DNA from: Paludibacteraceae bacterium
Lineage (GTDB): Bacteria > Bacteroidota > Bacteroidia > Bacteroidales > Paludibacteraceae
Direction: 5' to 3'
DNA length: 64,000 nt
Assembly (NCBI GenBank): GCA_016297215.1
Contig: JAEDGZ010000005.1
Coordinates: 12,067 to 76,066, forward strand
The position numbers and the translations under genes are program-made. The first letter of the stretch is position 1; each line of letters starts with the position of its first letter. Positions 51,799 to 62,348 of this stretch are shown piece by piece. The notes beneath the pieces are model-generated. The model was not told the origin of the DNA, ran no database searches, and worked only from the letters and a program-made list of their open reading frames with translations.

Positions 51799-53088
51799 AT
51801 GGATTACTTTTTTAGACAATCAGACGACCTTTTGCAGGAGCATTTGGAGAGTAGTGGTGCAGTGCTGATAGAGGGTCCGAAATGGTGTGGTAAGACGACT
51901 ACGGGTATGCAGCAGGCGGCGAGTGTGTTGCGCTTACAAGACCCTGATACGCGAGATGCGTTTTTGGAAACGGCGCGGACGAAGCCCTCGCTCTTGCTCC
52001 GAGGAGACACGCCGAGGATGATAGACGAGTGGCAGATGGCGCCTAAGTTATGGGATGCCGTGCGTGTGGCGGTGGACGACAGGCAGGCGATGGGACAGTT
52101 CATCCTCACGGGGTCAAACTCCATAGACAGCACGGAGGTGATGCACACGGGTACGGGTCGAATTTCACGCATGGTGATGTATCCGATGAGTTTGTACGAG
52201 TCGCGTGAGTCCACGGGTGAGGTGTCACTTTCGGAGTTGTTTGCCAACCCGAACGCGGATATAGACGGTGCGGTGTCGAAGATGTCGGTGGAGCAGTTGA
52301 TATATGCGGCATGCCGAGGCGGTTGGCCCGCGGCGGTGGTCTCCTTCAACCCACGCACGCAACTGAACACGGCGCGTAACTATGTGGACAGCCTCTGCGC
52401 AAACGATGTCTCGTCGCTGGACGGCGTGCAGCGCAACGGCGAACTGACGCGAGCCATACTCCGCTCCTATGCCCGCAACCTCTCCACATTGGCGAAGAAG
52501 AGCAGTATTCTGCAAGACGTATCGGCGACTTTCGAGACCGTGTCTATGCCTACGCTGGATGACTATCTGCTGGCGTTGCAACGGCTGTTCGTCATACAGG
52601 ATATACCCGCTTGGAGTCCTGCCATCCGCTCCGCCTCATCCATACGCAGCGGTATGAAACGCGAGTTCTGCGACCCCTCGATAGCCGTAGCCGCCTTGCA
52701 ACTGACCCCGCGCATGCTGGAGATGGACTTGAAGACGTTTGGCTTTATCTTTGAGAACATGGTGATACGCGACTTGCGCGTCTATTCGCAGGCCATGCGC
52801 GGCAGCCTCTCCTACTACCACGACCGATACGGCTTGGAGGCGGATGCGGTATTGCGGATAGGAGACGGTCGCTTTGCGCTGATAGAGTGTAAGTTAGGCA
52901 GCCATCAGATAGAGGAAGGTGCTGCACATCTACTGAAGATACGCGACTTGATTCGTGCCTACAACGCCAAGGAGCAGCAAGTGCCGCTACGGGAGCCCGA
53001 TTTGATGATGGTGATAACGGGCGGACCGATGGCATACACGCGAGAAGATGGCGTGAAAGTGATACCGCTGGCGGCGCTGAAGAGTTGA
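51799..53088 (+). CDS. AAA_14/DUF4143 ATPase
   Basis: 429 residues from ATG 51799. The N-terminal ATPase has Walker A IEGPKWCGKTTTG, Walker B MIDEWQMAPKLWD and sensor LTGSNSID. The C-terminal DUF4143 domain ends in a nuclease-like core: LEADAVLRIGDGRFALIECKLG, with Asp and the E-x-K motif of the PD-(D/E)xK superfamily. Such ATPases are widespread in Bacteroidales, often in many copies. Function is unclear; roles in toxin-like or DNA-directed processes have been suggested but are unproven. It carries its own promoter. Confidence 0.88.
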   Translation: MDYFFRQSDDLLQEHLESSGAVLIEGPKWCGKTTTGMQQAASVLRLQDPDTRDAFLETARTKPSLLLRGDTPRMIDEWQMAPKLWDAVRVAVDDRQAMGQFILTGSNSIDSTEVMHTGTGRISRMVMYPMSLYESRESTGEVSLSELFANPNADIDGAVSKMSVEQLIYAACRGGWPAAVVSFNPRTQLNTARNYVDSLCANDVSSLDGVQRNGELTRAILRSYARNLSTLAKKSSILQDVSATFETVSMPTLDDYLLALQRLFVIQDIPAWSPAIRSASSIRSGMKREFCDPSIAVAALQLTPRMLEMDLKTFGFIFENMVIRDLRVYSQAMRGSLSYYHDRYGLEADAVLRIGDGRFALIECKLGSHQIEEGAAHLLKIRDLIRAYNAKEQQVPLREPDLMMVITGGPMAYTREDGVKVIPLAALKS

Positions 53089-53099
53089 TAATCTATTGA

Positions 53100-54794
<1,695 letters not shown>

Positions 54795-54795
54795 T

Positions 54796-55341
54796 ATGTC
54801 AAAAGAATTACAAGGCACGGAAGGGCGTGTGTTTGAGGAGTATCTGTCGGAAGACGACATCAAGGCTATCGTTGCGGAGGTAGCAAAGCGTATCACCGCC
54901 GACTACGAGGGACGTAACCCACTGTTTATCTGCGTATTGAACGGCGCGTATATCTATGCTGCCGACCTCTATCGGGCGATACCCGTTCGCTCGGAGATAA
55001 CGTTTGTGCGGCTCAAGTCGTATGAGGGCACGTCCACGACGGGGCATGTGGAGTTGGTAACGCCGCTGCGCGAGGACATCAAGGGCAGAGACGTGGTATT
55101 GATAGAGGATATTGTGGATACGGGCACAACGATGCACTATTTCAAGCAGATGTTGCACGAGATGGGGGCAAAGTCGGTAGCGGTAACAGCGTTCCTGTTC
55201 AAGCCCGAGGCGCTGCTCTTCCCCGACGCGGAGCCGGAGTATGTAGGCAAAGCGATACCCCGCAAGTTCGTGCTCGGCTACGGTCTGGACTACGACGGCT
55301 ACGGCAGAAACATCCCCGCAGTCTACGCCCTGAAAGGCTAA
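54796..55341 (+). CDS. hpt: Hypoxanthine phosphoribosyltransferase
   Basis: Salvages hypoxanthine and guanine with PRPP. 181 residues; PRPP loop VVLIEDIVDTGTTMHYF, and FVLGYGLDYDGYGRNIPAVY at the C-terminus, typical of Hpt. ICVLNGAYIYAADLYRAI is the N-terminal conserved segment. It follows pyrG closely, so nucleotide functions are grouped. Confidence 0.93.
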   Translation: MSKELQGTEGRVFEEYLSEDDIKAIVAEVAKRITADYEGRNPLFICVLNGAYIYAADLYRAIPVRSEITFVRLKSYEGTSTTGHVELVTPLREDIKGRDVVLIEDIVDTGTTMHYFKQMLHEMGAKSVAVTAFLFKPEALLFPDAEPEYVGKAIPRKFVLGYGLDYDGYGRNIPAVYALKG

Positions 55342-55344
55342 GTC

Positions 55345-55500
55345 AGACCGTGTGCTGTCCGGGTACGCAGGCGTCCCCGCCTGCTGTCTGACCGCTACGC
55401 TGTCCGAATGCTATAGTATCGAATGTAAATCAGTCGTTCAGCGCGAAAGCGCGGTCGGACAACGAAGTGGTCAGGCAGTGAAAACGGTCGGGTAGCGAAG
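55345..55500. repeat. Composite repeat between hpt and the MATE gene
   Basis: GC hairpin GTCCGGGTACGCAGGCGTCC (55357-55376), then GCTATAGTATCGAATGTAAA and TCAGTCGTTCAGCG, and arms of GGTCGGACAACGAAGTGGTC. The middle part is homologous to the insertion in the MATE gene (56523-56553). Confidence 0.82.
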
Positions 55501-55751
55501 CGGTCAATAAGATATGAGCATCAACAGAGAGATACTTCGGCTGGCAGTGCCGAGCATTCTTGCCAACATCACCATACCGCTGGTGGGGTTGGTAGATACC
55601 GCCATCGTGGGGCATATATCCGATGCCTCGGCGATAGGCGGTATTGCTATTGGCACCATGCTGTTTGATTTGCTGTATTGGAACTTCGGCTTCCTGCGCG
55701 TAGGCACCTCGGGCTTGACCGCGCAAGCGTATGGGCGAGAGAAGACCCATC

Positions 55752-55785
55752 CCGACTCTCCCTACGTAGGGAGGGGGAGCGAGGT
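55752..55785. repeat. Palindrome inside the MATE gene, in frame
   Basis: CTCCCTACGTAGGGAG with CCCGA and GGGAG flanks; it encodes THPDSPYVGRGSEV. Confidence 0.65.
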
Positions 55786-56189
55786 CGGCAGTTTGCTGTA
55801 TCGCAGTCTGCGGGTGGCGCTGATAGGAGCACTGGTGTGTATCGCGATACAGTGGCTGTTTGTGAAAGGCGTGTTGGCGCTGGTGCCCTGTTCGGCGGAG
55901 GTGGCGGCGTTTGCAGAGCGATATTTCTTCGTGCGTATATGGGCGGCACCTGCCACGCTGAGCCTGATGGCACTGAAAGGCTGGTTCATCGGCATGCAGG
56001 ATACGGTAAACCCCATGGCAACGGATATTCTGGTGAACGTGGTGAATATGGCGGCGAGTTATGTGCTGGCGGTCTACACGCCCTTGGGCGGCGTGGGCGT
56101 AGCATGGGGCACACTGATAGCGCAGTATGCAGGGCTTGCACTCGCACTCGGGATATTGTGGAAGAAATATGGTGTGTTCTCAATGCAGA

Positions 56190-56228
56190 ATCATTTTCAA
56201 ATTTTCAAACTTTCAAATTTTCAAATTG
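56190..56228. repeat. TTTCAAATTTTCAAAC array inside the MATE gene, in frame
   Basis: Four units of TTTTCAAATT encode HFQIFKLSNFQIEN; same family as the intergenic arrays at 1296, 32745 and 47070. Confidence 0.85.
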
Positions 56229-56457
56229 AGAATACTCTCTTTCGCCTGAACAGTCAGTTGTTTGTGCGGTCGTTGTGTTTCATGGTGGTGTATGTGGGTT
56301 TCACCGCGCTGGCGTCGAAGTACGGCGATACGGAGTTGGCGGTGTCGGCGATACTGATGAAGTTGTTCATGCTGTTCTCCTATTTCGTGGACGGCTTTGC
56401 CTACGCAGGCGAAGCGCTGGTAGGCAAGCAGATAGGCGAGATGAAAGGCAGTCTTAC

Positions 56458-56632
56458 GTCTGTCCGACCGCTCCGCTGAAAGACCGTTTCACTGTCCGAC
56501 CGCCTAAAGGCTGTCAGACTGAGATAGTATCGAGTCTAAATCAGTCGTCCAGCGAAGCGGTCGGACAACATAGTGGTCGGACAGTGAAACGGTCAGACAG
56601 CGAAGCGCTCGTCCAGCGTAGCGCTCTTTCTC
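56458..56632. repeat. Arms-and-core repeat disrupting the MATE gene
   Basis: Arms of GTCCGACCGCTCCGCTGAAA and GCGAAGCGGTCGGACAACAT flank GATAGTATCGAGTCTAAATC (56522-56541). Homologous to 55390-55500. Confidence 0.85.
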
Positions 56633-57027
56633 CCCTAGTCCGCACCCTCTTTGCATGGTCATTGGGCGTAGGCGGCGTGTTTACGCTGGTCTATGCACTG
56701 TGGGGGAGCGGGTGTATCGGGCTGATGACCGATGATGCGGCGGTGCGTGCGGCGGCAGAGCCGTATATGGGTTGGCTGATAGCCATGCCGATAGTGAGCA
56801 CGCTGGCGTTTATGTGGGACGGCGTGTATGTAGGTGCGGCGGCAGGCAAGGAGATAATGATAGCGATGATTTGGGCGGCGGTGGCGTTCGTCGCGGGCTA
56901 TGTAGCAACGGCACCCGCATGGGGCGTGCAGGCAATATATGTAGGCTACTTTGCCCACCTGCTCGCGCGCGTCCTCTATCTAACCGCCAAATGGCACCCC
57001 CTCTCCCGCAAAATCACGGCCTAAAAA

Positions 57028-57420
57028 CTGGGGACGTGGGCGTCTCGCCCGCGGACGGTTTGGAACAAACCGCCTAAACACGCAATGCCGTCCGGGTGCG
57101 CCCCGACCCGTCGCGGGCTTTATCTACAACTATCATCTATAACTTCTATAACTTCTATAGCCTCTATAGCAACTATCCCCCTGCAACAAGAAACAACATA
57201 CTATCACGTTCTCACCGAGCCAATCTCGAAAACGACTCGAAAACGACTCGAAACCGAGACGACTCAAAAAGCACTGAAAACACAAGGTACGCCCCACTCA
57301 TTCGCGGGCTAAAAAAGGAACCAGCCCGGGTGCGCCCCACCCATTCGCGGGCTTTATCTACAACTATCATCTATAACTGCTATAGCAACAATAGCCTCTA
57401 TCCCCCTGCAACCTGAGACC
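57028..57420. repeat. GC-rich hairpins and two copies of a 130-150-bp direct repeat
   Basis: Hairpin CTGGGGACGTGGGCGTCTCG (57028 on). Then two copies of a unit beginning GGGTGCGCCCC and continuing CGCGGGCTTTATCTACAACT, TATCATCTATAACT and TATCCCCCTGCAAC (57090-57218 and 57325-57450). The first copy ends in the 11-mer array GCCAATCTCG-AAAACGACTCG (57219-57254). No gene here. Confidence 0.85.
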
Positions 57421-57483
57421 ACATAATATCGCCGTTCTCATCGAGCAAATCTACCTACAATCAACATAAAAACTATCCCAATT

Positions 57484-57822
57484 ATGGCAAAAACAGAATT
57501 AGAAGTTCCTTTCAACGGACTGCATGGACGACTTGACCACGAGAGTGAAATCTATTTTACCAATCGTTTTGGTGAGACCGTTGTCAGCCACTACCCCAAG
57601 CACAAAGACCCGAAGAAGATTTCCAACCTCCAAAAGGCAAGGCATGCCGTTTTCCACGATGCAGTAGCCGAAGCAGACCGTCAGTTAAAAGACCCGCAGA
57701 CGGCTGCCGAATGGCAACAACGCTTCGAGGAACAAAAGCGCACCGCCAAGAAACCCTACCGCCTCCTCCGCAACTTCGTCATCGCCACAATCACCAAGCA
57801 AACACCCACCCCTAACTCGTAA
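57484..57822 (+). CDS. Small conserved protein of unknown function
   Basis: 112 residues, basic and helical. The start MAKTELEVPFNGLHGRLDHES and FTNRFGETVVSHYPKHKDPKK resemble small proteins I associate with Bacteroidales genomes; no family name recalled. WQQRFEEQKRTAKKPYRLLRNFVI forms a charged helix at the end. No signal peptide or membrane segment. Flanked by repeats. Confidence 0.65.
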   Translation: MAKTELEVPFNGLHGRLDHESEIYFTNRFGETVVSHYPKHKDPKKISNLQKARHAVFHDAVAEADRQLKDPQTAAEWQQRFEEQKRTAKKPYRLLRNFVIATITKQTPTPNS

Positions 57823-57928
57823 TTGTTTTTCAGAAAAAGACAAATAAATTTGCACATATAGTTCCCCCAACAAATACCTTTTGGAGGATTCGAGTTGTTA
57901 AAATTTTCTCCTTTTTTACCTACTTTTC

Positions 57929-57959
57929 TTGCATAATTCAAAAAATAATTGTACTTTTG
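57929..57959 (+). promoter_or_regulatory. Promoter of a long leader before the GIY-YIG-like gene
   Basis: TTG at 57929-57931, 20 nt, TACTTTTG at 57952-57959. The next start codon is about 375 nt away. Confidence 0.75.
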
Positions 57960-57965
57960 CACCTG

Positions 57966-58300
57966 CTTACTCTATTACGCCACAACTGTGGCGCAGTTGC
58001 CGCAAACCACTTCTTCCTTTAATTGACCGTCTTTATTGCACGGACAATGATGGAGAAACATAGACAAAGAATAATCAAATAAAATCCCCCGCTGCCTATG
58101 GCATAAAACAACAGATATACAACATAAATAAAGCATACAGCTGAAAACTTGGGTTTTCGAAAACTGGACACTTTCGAACCTATAAGACCAAGAACAAGGC
58201 TTTTATGCTCACGCAATGCGTGAGTCTTGTTCAGTAGATATTTGGTCTTATAAGGTAGTCCAGAATTCCTCGAAAACCCGAATAGAAGCTAATAAGCCTC
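57966..58300 (+). ncRNA. Structured leader or small RNA with a five-stem hairpin
   Basis: The promoter at 57929 drives about 370 nt without an open frame. A short hairpin (GCCACAACTGTGGC) lies at 57979-57992. A long nested structure follows: GGGTTTTCGA/TCGAAAACCC (58151/58270), CTGGAC/GTCCAG (58164/58258), TATAAGACCAA/TTGGTCTTATA (58181/58242), AACAAG/CTTGTT (58193/58226), CTCACGC/GCGTGAG (58208/58218). All five stems stack in one rod of about 129 nt, without a T-tract, so it is not a plain terminator. Confidence 0.6.
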
Positions 58301-58339
58301 ACGTTTTTTGTGCAAACAACTTAACAAATCATTAATCTT

Positions 58340-58888
58340 ATGGAACAAGTATTTTTTCGAGAAACCGCAGACCTCTATTGTGCACGGTTTCACCACTTGG
58401 CTGAAATTGGCATTGTAAAAGAGATGTCCTTTGACATTGACAGTAAGGATTTTGACGACAAGTATCGCAACCATGACATTCGGGACGCAGAGCCGTTCAA
58501 ACAAATGTTTACACAACTTTCCGAGGTGGATGAATTACCATGCTTGTATAGATGGGAGATTACCTCGCCGTACAATGCCGATGCCATAAAAGAGACTCTT
58601 TCCCAACTGCCCAAGTATACGCCACGCATTCTCAAAAAGGCGATAGCCAAAGATAATACACTATATGTCGGCAAAGTTCAGGCACATATTGTGGGAAGAG
58701 TAATCCAGCATTTGGGCTACCATCTTAATCAAGCCTCACATGGTTTGCAACTCAACGATTGGGCAAAGCCAATGAATTTGACTCTCAAACTGCACATTAT
58801 TGTTTTGCCTTATGATGTAATCCCTGTAGAGGAAATCTTTGAGACAGAACTCGCTCGGAAATACGAACCGTTAATAGGAATACATTAA
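58340..58888 (+). CDS. GIY-YIG-like protein
   Basis: 182 residues, no clear family. The C-terminal half resembles a divergent GIY-YIG nuclease: LYVGKVQAHIVGRVIQHLGY gives the second YIG-like strand, the Arg and His; EIFETELARKYEPLIG could supply the catalytic Glu and the final Pro/Gly. The first GIY-like strand may be CLYRWEI. About 90 residues precede it. It follows a structured leader, and the next gene starts 20 nt after its stop. Its AT-rich codons differ from the neighbours. Confidence 0.5.
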   Translation: MEQVFFRETADLYCARFHHLAEIGIVKEMSFDIDSKDFDDKYRNHDIRDAEPFKQMFTQLSEVDELPCLYRWEITSPYNADAIKETLSQLPKYTPRILKKAIAKDNTLYVGKVQAHIVGRVIQHLGYHLNQASHGLQLNDWAKPMNLTLKLHIIVLPYDVIPVEEIFETELARKYEPLIGIH

Positions 58889-58908
58889 CCATTTAATTAC
58901 AAATCAAT

Positions 58909-60234
58909 ATGAAGACAAACTTAACAATTTCGTGCCTACTCCTTAGCGCAACGCTTATGGCACAGGTAAGTAACTTACCAACAGTACTAAATCTAAATGA
59001 CAATAACCGTTATACCGAAAGTGCATTTGGTGTAGTCCCAAGTTCTCTTTCTTATGATGGTTCAAACCGTGTGTATATACGTACTGATGATAATCAAGTG
59101 GCAATTTATAGTAACGCCTTCACTCCTGTTAAATCATTCAGTATCACCCCGACTCTTGGTGGATACGTTGTAATTGGAATGGAACGGACAGTAACTGTAA
59201 CAGTTACAGGCGGAGAGTTGATTACGGAAAAGTTAGAGATTGAGACATGGCATGACAAAAATCTCCTTGAATTATACTTAAATTGTACCGAAGAAGGATG
59301 TGAAACCACATTTAATGTTCCAGAAACTTGGACGGAAGATGACATTAAAAACTATCTTGAAAACGGAATAAATGTTTGGGGCGATGTAGATACAATCATA
59401 GCAACTCAACCATATCCCGAAGGGGGAACAATGTTTATTTGGGATATGGAGGCTTTCTATGCAGATGGTAGTGAGAATTTGAATTATTGGGAAGCAACTA
59501 AATACGGCAAAAAATATCCTCGTGTTTTCTATCTTTGGCAGAATGGATATTTGTACTATTGTTCTAATGTGTATTATAGTGATGAATCTACTTATTCCGA
59601 GCGCCAAACTACATACTCATATTCTGAATGGTCTGAAACGGAACGAACTCCTTATGAATACGCTATAACTTTTGGACTTCCTTTCCTCAATTACGATACA
59701 GACCAAATCATTTTTACGGATGAAGGAAGTGGTGATGGCTTATGTTTAACCCAAACGCTTTTTAATGAAGATGATAAGTACGAGTATCTTTCTTTTCCTA
59801 AAAGTGACTCAGAAATAATAGAAAGCAATTCTCCTGACGAACCAATTTGTGATAATTGCTACGAAGATGGCGAAACTTTTACGGAGAATAAAAATTTTTA
59901 TTCAATTCCTATCTATAATGGCTTTAATGTGATGTCTGAAGATGGTAACACGTTACAATCTATTTCATTCCCTAATGGATTCCAAATGATAGAATCTGTT
60001 ATGGCACAGATTGTAAAACTCGAAGATGAATACTATCTTATCTGCACAGGTGAAATTGGAGAAAACGCCGCTATGCTTGTATATAAAATCAACACTACAA
60101 ATAGCGGTGCTTCTGTGCAGCAAGTATCTGAACCGCAGAAAATCGGTGAGGCATACAAATTTCTTCACAATGGTCATGTCTATATAAAAAATAGCGATAA
60201 AATTTACACTATCACAGGTCAAGAATTGAAATAA
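58909..60234 (+). CDS. Secreted protein with C-terminal sorting-like tail
   Basis: 441 residues; signal peptide MKTNLTISCLLLSATLMAQ. The body is acidic and rich in Tyr, Thr and Asp, probably beta-structured; no domain recognised. It ends with HNGHVYIKNSDKIYTITGQELK, the tail type shared with 5969 and 26138. Base use is more AT-rich than the core genes. Begins 20 nt behind the GIY-YIG-like gene, so the two may be one unit. Confidence 0.72.
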   Translation: MKTNLTISCLLLSATLMAQVSNLPTVLNLNDNNRYTESAFGVVPSSLSYDGSNRVYIRTDDNQVAIYSNAFTPVKSFSITPTLGGYVVIGMERTVTVTVTGGELITEKLEIETWHDKNLLELYLNCTEEGCETTFNVPETWTEDDIKNYLENGINVWGDVDTIIATQPYPEGGTMFIWDMEAFYADGSENLNYWEATKYGKKYPRVFYLWQNGYLYYCSNVYYSDESTYSERQTTYSYSEWSETERTPYEYAITFGLPFLNYDTDQIIFTDEGSGDGLCLTQTLFNEDDKYEYLSFPKSDSEIIESNSPDEPICDNCYEDGETFTENKNFYSIPIYNGFNVMSEDGNTLQSISFPNGFQMIESVMAQIVKLEDEYYLICTGEIGENAAMLVYKINTTNSGASVQQVSEPQKIGEAYKFLHNGHVYIKNSDKIYTITGQELK

Positions 60235-60280
60235 CCATCTTGCTTTCTTGATAACCCGATAAACTTTACCTATCGGACTT

Positions 60281-60311
60281 CAGCCTGCTTATCCCGAGCA
60301 GGCTGTTTTTT
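60281..60311 (+). terminator. Terminator of the secreted-protein gene
   Basis: CAGCCTGCT / AGCAGGCTG stem followed by TTTTTT. Confidence 0.88.
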
Positions 60312-60387
60312 GGCGTATCAGAGACAAACGCTGTGCTTCCCAAAGGAGCAAAAATGCAATATCGCTATTGCAAAAGTAGATTTTGTT

Positions 60388-60418
60388 TTGCATATTCCAT
60401 TTCTTTTTAGTAACTTTG
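60388..60418 (+). promoter_or_regulatory. Promoter reading through a MITE to the Nudix gene
   Basis: TTG at 60388-60390, 20 nt, TAACTTTG at 60411-60418. A MITE starts 19 nt later. Confidence 0.78.
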
Positions 60419-60436
60419 CGAGCGATTTTTACTAAT

Positions 60437-60626
60437 CAATATGAAGCCGATATAACTGATTACCTTCACTGTCATAAGCTAATCAAGTTTTTGGTAATGA
60501 ATTAATGGTTAATTACATGAAAATTATATGTTAAAGAAACATATTTGGACAATATTTGGAAATTTTTGTTGAAATAAAAAATGTAGTCGTTTTCGTGCAC
60601 TTGAACCTTATTTTGATTTCACGTAA
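60437..60626 (+). repeat. MITE-like element, copy 5
   Basis: 190 bp; ends CAATATGAAGCCGATATAAC and CTTATTTTGATTTCACGTAA, both more diverged. The inside matches copies 3 and 6. Confidence 0.82.
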
Positions 60627-60671
60627 TTAAGCATTAGGAGTGTGTTAACACCGCATTTTCAGAGCATAAGC

Positions 60672-60706
60672 ACTCATAATTCATAATTCTTAATTCATAA
60701 TTCCCC
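60672..60706. repeat. AATTCATAATTCTTAATTCA repeat
   Basis: Three units of AATTCATAATTC directly before the Nudix start codon; similar to 19745-19770. Confidence 0.75.
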
Positions 60707-60707
60707 T

Positions 60708-61274
60708 ATGGTTGCTCCGTTGGTCAATAGGAAATGGAAAGTGCTCAAGAGTGAGCAGATACTGAAGTTAGGCGTGTGGTTGAGCGTGCGCCAAGAGGAG
60801 GTGCAGTTGCCGTCGGGGGCGATTATCCCGACGTGGTTCATCTTGGAGTTCCCGAACTGGATAAACGTGATAGCCATCACGAAGGACGGCGAGATGGTGA
60901 TGGAAGACCAGTATCGCCACGCGCTGGGCGAGACGCACTACGAGTTGGTGGCGGGCGTGATAGACCCGGGGGAGACGCCGCTGGAGGCTGCCAAACGCGA
61001 GTTAAGCGAGGAGACAGGCTTCGAGGGCGGCGAGTGGGAACTGTTCATGACGCTGTCGCCTAACCCGACGAACCATAACAACCTGAGTTTCACGTTCTTG
61101 GCACGTGGTGTGGAGAAAGTGCGCGAGCAACACCAAGAGAAGACGGAGGACATCCATGTGCACGTGATGAAGCAGGAGGAGGTGCGCGAACTGCTTGAGC
61201 AGGGCGAAATCATCCAAGCCCTCCACGCCGCCCCCCTGTGGAAGTATTTTGCATTGGACAAAGGAAACATATAA
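60708..61274 (+). CDS. Nudix hydrolase (ADP-ribose pyrophosphatase-like)
   Basis: 188 residues. Complete Nudix box GVIDPGETPLEAAKRELSEE followed by TGFEGG. EDQYRHALGETHYELVAGVI before it is the usual substrate-binding segment of the ADP-ribose/NudF branch. SPNPTNHNNLSFTFLARGV follows. Likely hydrolyses a nucleoside diphosphate linked to another group; the exact substrate cannot be assigned. Confidence 0.9.
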   Translation: MVAPLVNRKWKVLKSEQILKLGVWLSVRQEEVQLPSGAIIPTWFILEFPNWINVIAITKDGEMVMEDQYRHALGETHYELVAGVIDPGETPLEAAKRELSEETGFEGGEWELFMTLSPNPTNHNNLSFTFLARGVEKVREQHQEKTEDIHVHVMKQEEVRELLEQGEIIQALHAAPLWKYFALDKGNI

Positions 61275-61412
61275 TTCCCATAGATACATTTTAACATATA
61301 ATGACCATATAATTATACGTATAATTTTATGCCGCCATTAAAGTCCATTAAAAGTTCGTTAACACAAAAGATTAAATGGTTCTTTATACGGTCTTTCATG
61401 GAGAAATCAACG

Positions 61413-61452
61413 GAAAATTAATGGTTAATTACACGATAATTACATGTTAAAG
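61413..61452 (+). repeat. Partial MITE-like sequence
   Basis: AAAATTAATGGTTAATTACA then CGATAATTACATGTTAAAG, the middle segment of the element, without its ends. Confidence 0.65.
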
Positions 61453-61466
61453 TCAGACGTATAAGT

Positions 61467-61970
61467 ATGAAACGGATAATTTTTGTTTTGCAATGTTGCC
61501 TATTGCTGGCGGGGTTGGCGGGTTGCGACCCGGCGGTGAAGATGGCGGGCGAGTATAGTTACAAACTGAGTGGCAAGGTAACGATTGACGACTCGGAATA
61601 CACGCTGAGTAACGAGCAGGGGACGATGGACCTATTGCGTAAGACCGACGGCGACATGCTCCTGACGTTCAGTCAGTTGCGCGGCGGGGTCTATACCGCT
61701 GAGGCGGAAATCAACGACACCCTGCTGACGCTCTATCCCTTCGAACGGATAGCGAGTGTCGTGTTTATGGTGCCCGATACCACGTTTGTGCTTGGCGATA
61801 CGATAGTGCGTGATGTGGAGGTTACGGAGACCTTCGACGTGGAGGTAACCGGCACGGGCACGCTCTACAAAGAGACCATCGTGTTCGACCTGTATTTCAG
61901 CGGCGAGTCGCAATCGAGCGACGCGCACCTAACCGGCGAGAACATCCTAATGGTAGCGAAGAAGAACTGA
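61467..61970 (+). CDS. Small lipoprotein
   Basis: 167 residues; signal sequence with lipobox LAGLAGC, then a beta-rich domain (GEYSYKLSGKVTIDD ... AEINDTLLTLYP ... EVTGTGTLYKETIVFDLYFS) similar to lipocalin-like or immunoglobulin-like small lipoproteins of Bacteroidales. Function unknown. Probably anchored to the outer membrane and processed by Lgt. Confidence 0.82.
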   Translation: MKRIIFVLQCCLLLAGLAGCDPAVKMAGEYSYKLSGKVTIDDSEYTLSNEQGTMDLLRKTDGDMLLTFSQLRGGVYTAEAEINDTLLTLYPFERIASVVFMVPDTTFVLGDTIVRDVEVTETFDVEVTGTGTLYKETIVFDLYFSGESQSSDAHLTGENILMVAKKN

Positions 61971-61982
61971 GACAAGACTGCT

Positions 61983-62011
61983 GTCCGGGTACGCCCCGAC
62001 CAGTCGGGGCT
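61983..62011. repeat. GC-rich repeat, CCGGGTACGCCCCGACCAGT subtype
   Basis: GTCCGGGTACGCCCCGACCA then GTCGGGGCT; forms CCCCGAC/GTCGGGG. Related to 57090 and 57325. Confidence 0.85.
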
Positions 62012-62123
62012 AAAGAATAGTGTGCGCAATAAGCCTGCGACAGGTTAAGCTTAAAAGGTTTAGGATTTGAAAAAATATTTGTCCAATATTTGACAATATT
62101 TGTTCACTAAAAAGAGACCCTAA

Positions 62124-62341
62124 TAACGTGGAGCAGATATAAGCAATTATTTCAGCAGTCAATGACTAATTTAGTTTTTGGTAATGAATTAATGAAGAAT
62201 GCTTGCATCCCGAACCAGTCGGGATTAACGAAAATTATATGTTAAAGAAAAAGATATTTGAATAATTTTTGGAAATTTTTGTTGAAATAAAAGAATCATC
62301 GTTGTTTTGATGTATATGTTTCTTATTTCGAGTTCGTGTTA
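62124..62341 (+). repeat. MITE-like element, copy 6, with a nested insertion
   Basis: 218 bp; ends TAACGTGGAGCAGATATAAG and CTTATTTCGAGTTCGTGTTA. A CATCCCGAACCAGTCGGGAT hairpin (62206-62225) is inserted in the middle. It ends 7 bp before the next start codon. Confidence 0.88.
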
Positions 62342-62348
62342 TCGTATT

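Larger units (their letters stand above)
55514..57024 (+). pseudogene. MATE-family transporter broken by a repeat insertion
   Basis: DinF-like multidrug/MATE exporter. The first 320 or so residues run to a stop at 56479 (LAVPSILANITIPLVGLVDT, GTSGLTAQAYGREK, GVGVAWGTLIAQYAGLALAL). The remainder (PLVRTLFAWSLGVGGVFTLVYA...MWDGVYVGAAAGKEI) continues in another frame to 57024. The break is a repeat of about 175 bp at 56458-56632. Two shorter insertions upstream, at 55752-55785 and 56190-56228, kept the frame. A two-piece protein is possible but unlikely to work. Confidence 0.85.

Noticed and set aside
57090..57450. rRNA or tRNA fragment
   Set aside because: No cloverleaf or rRNA motif; the sequence is a direct repeat with simple CTATAACTTCTATAA words.
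58019..58216. Minus-strand 65-aa frame with hydrophobic stretches in the leader region
   Set aside because: No promoter or ribosome site, lies across the RNA rod, and runs against the promoter at 57929.
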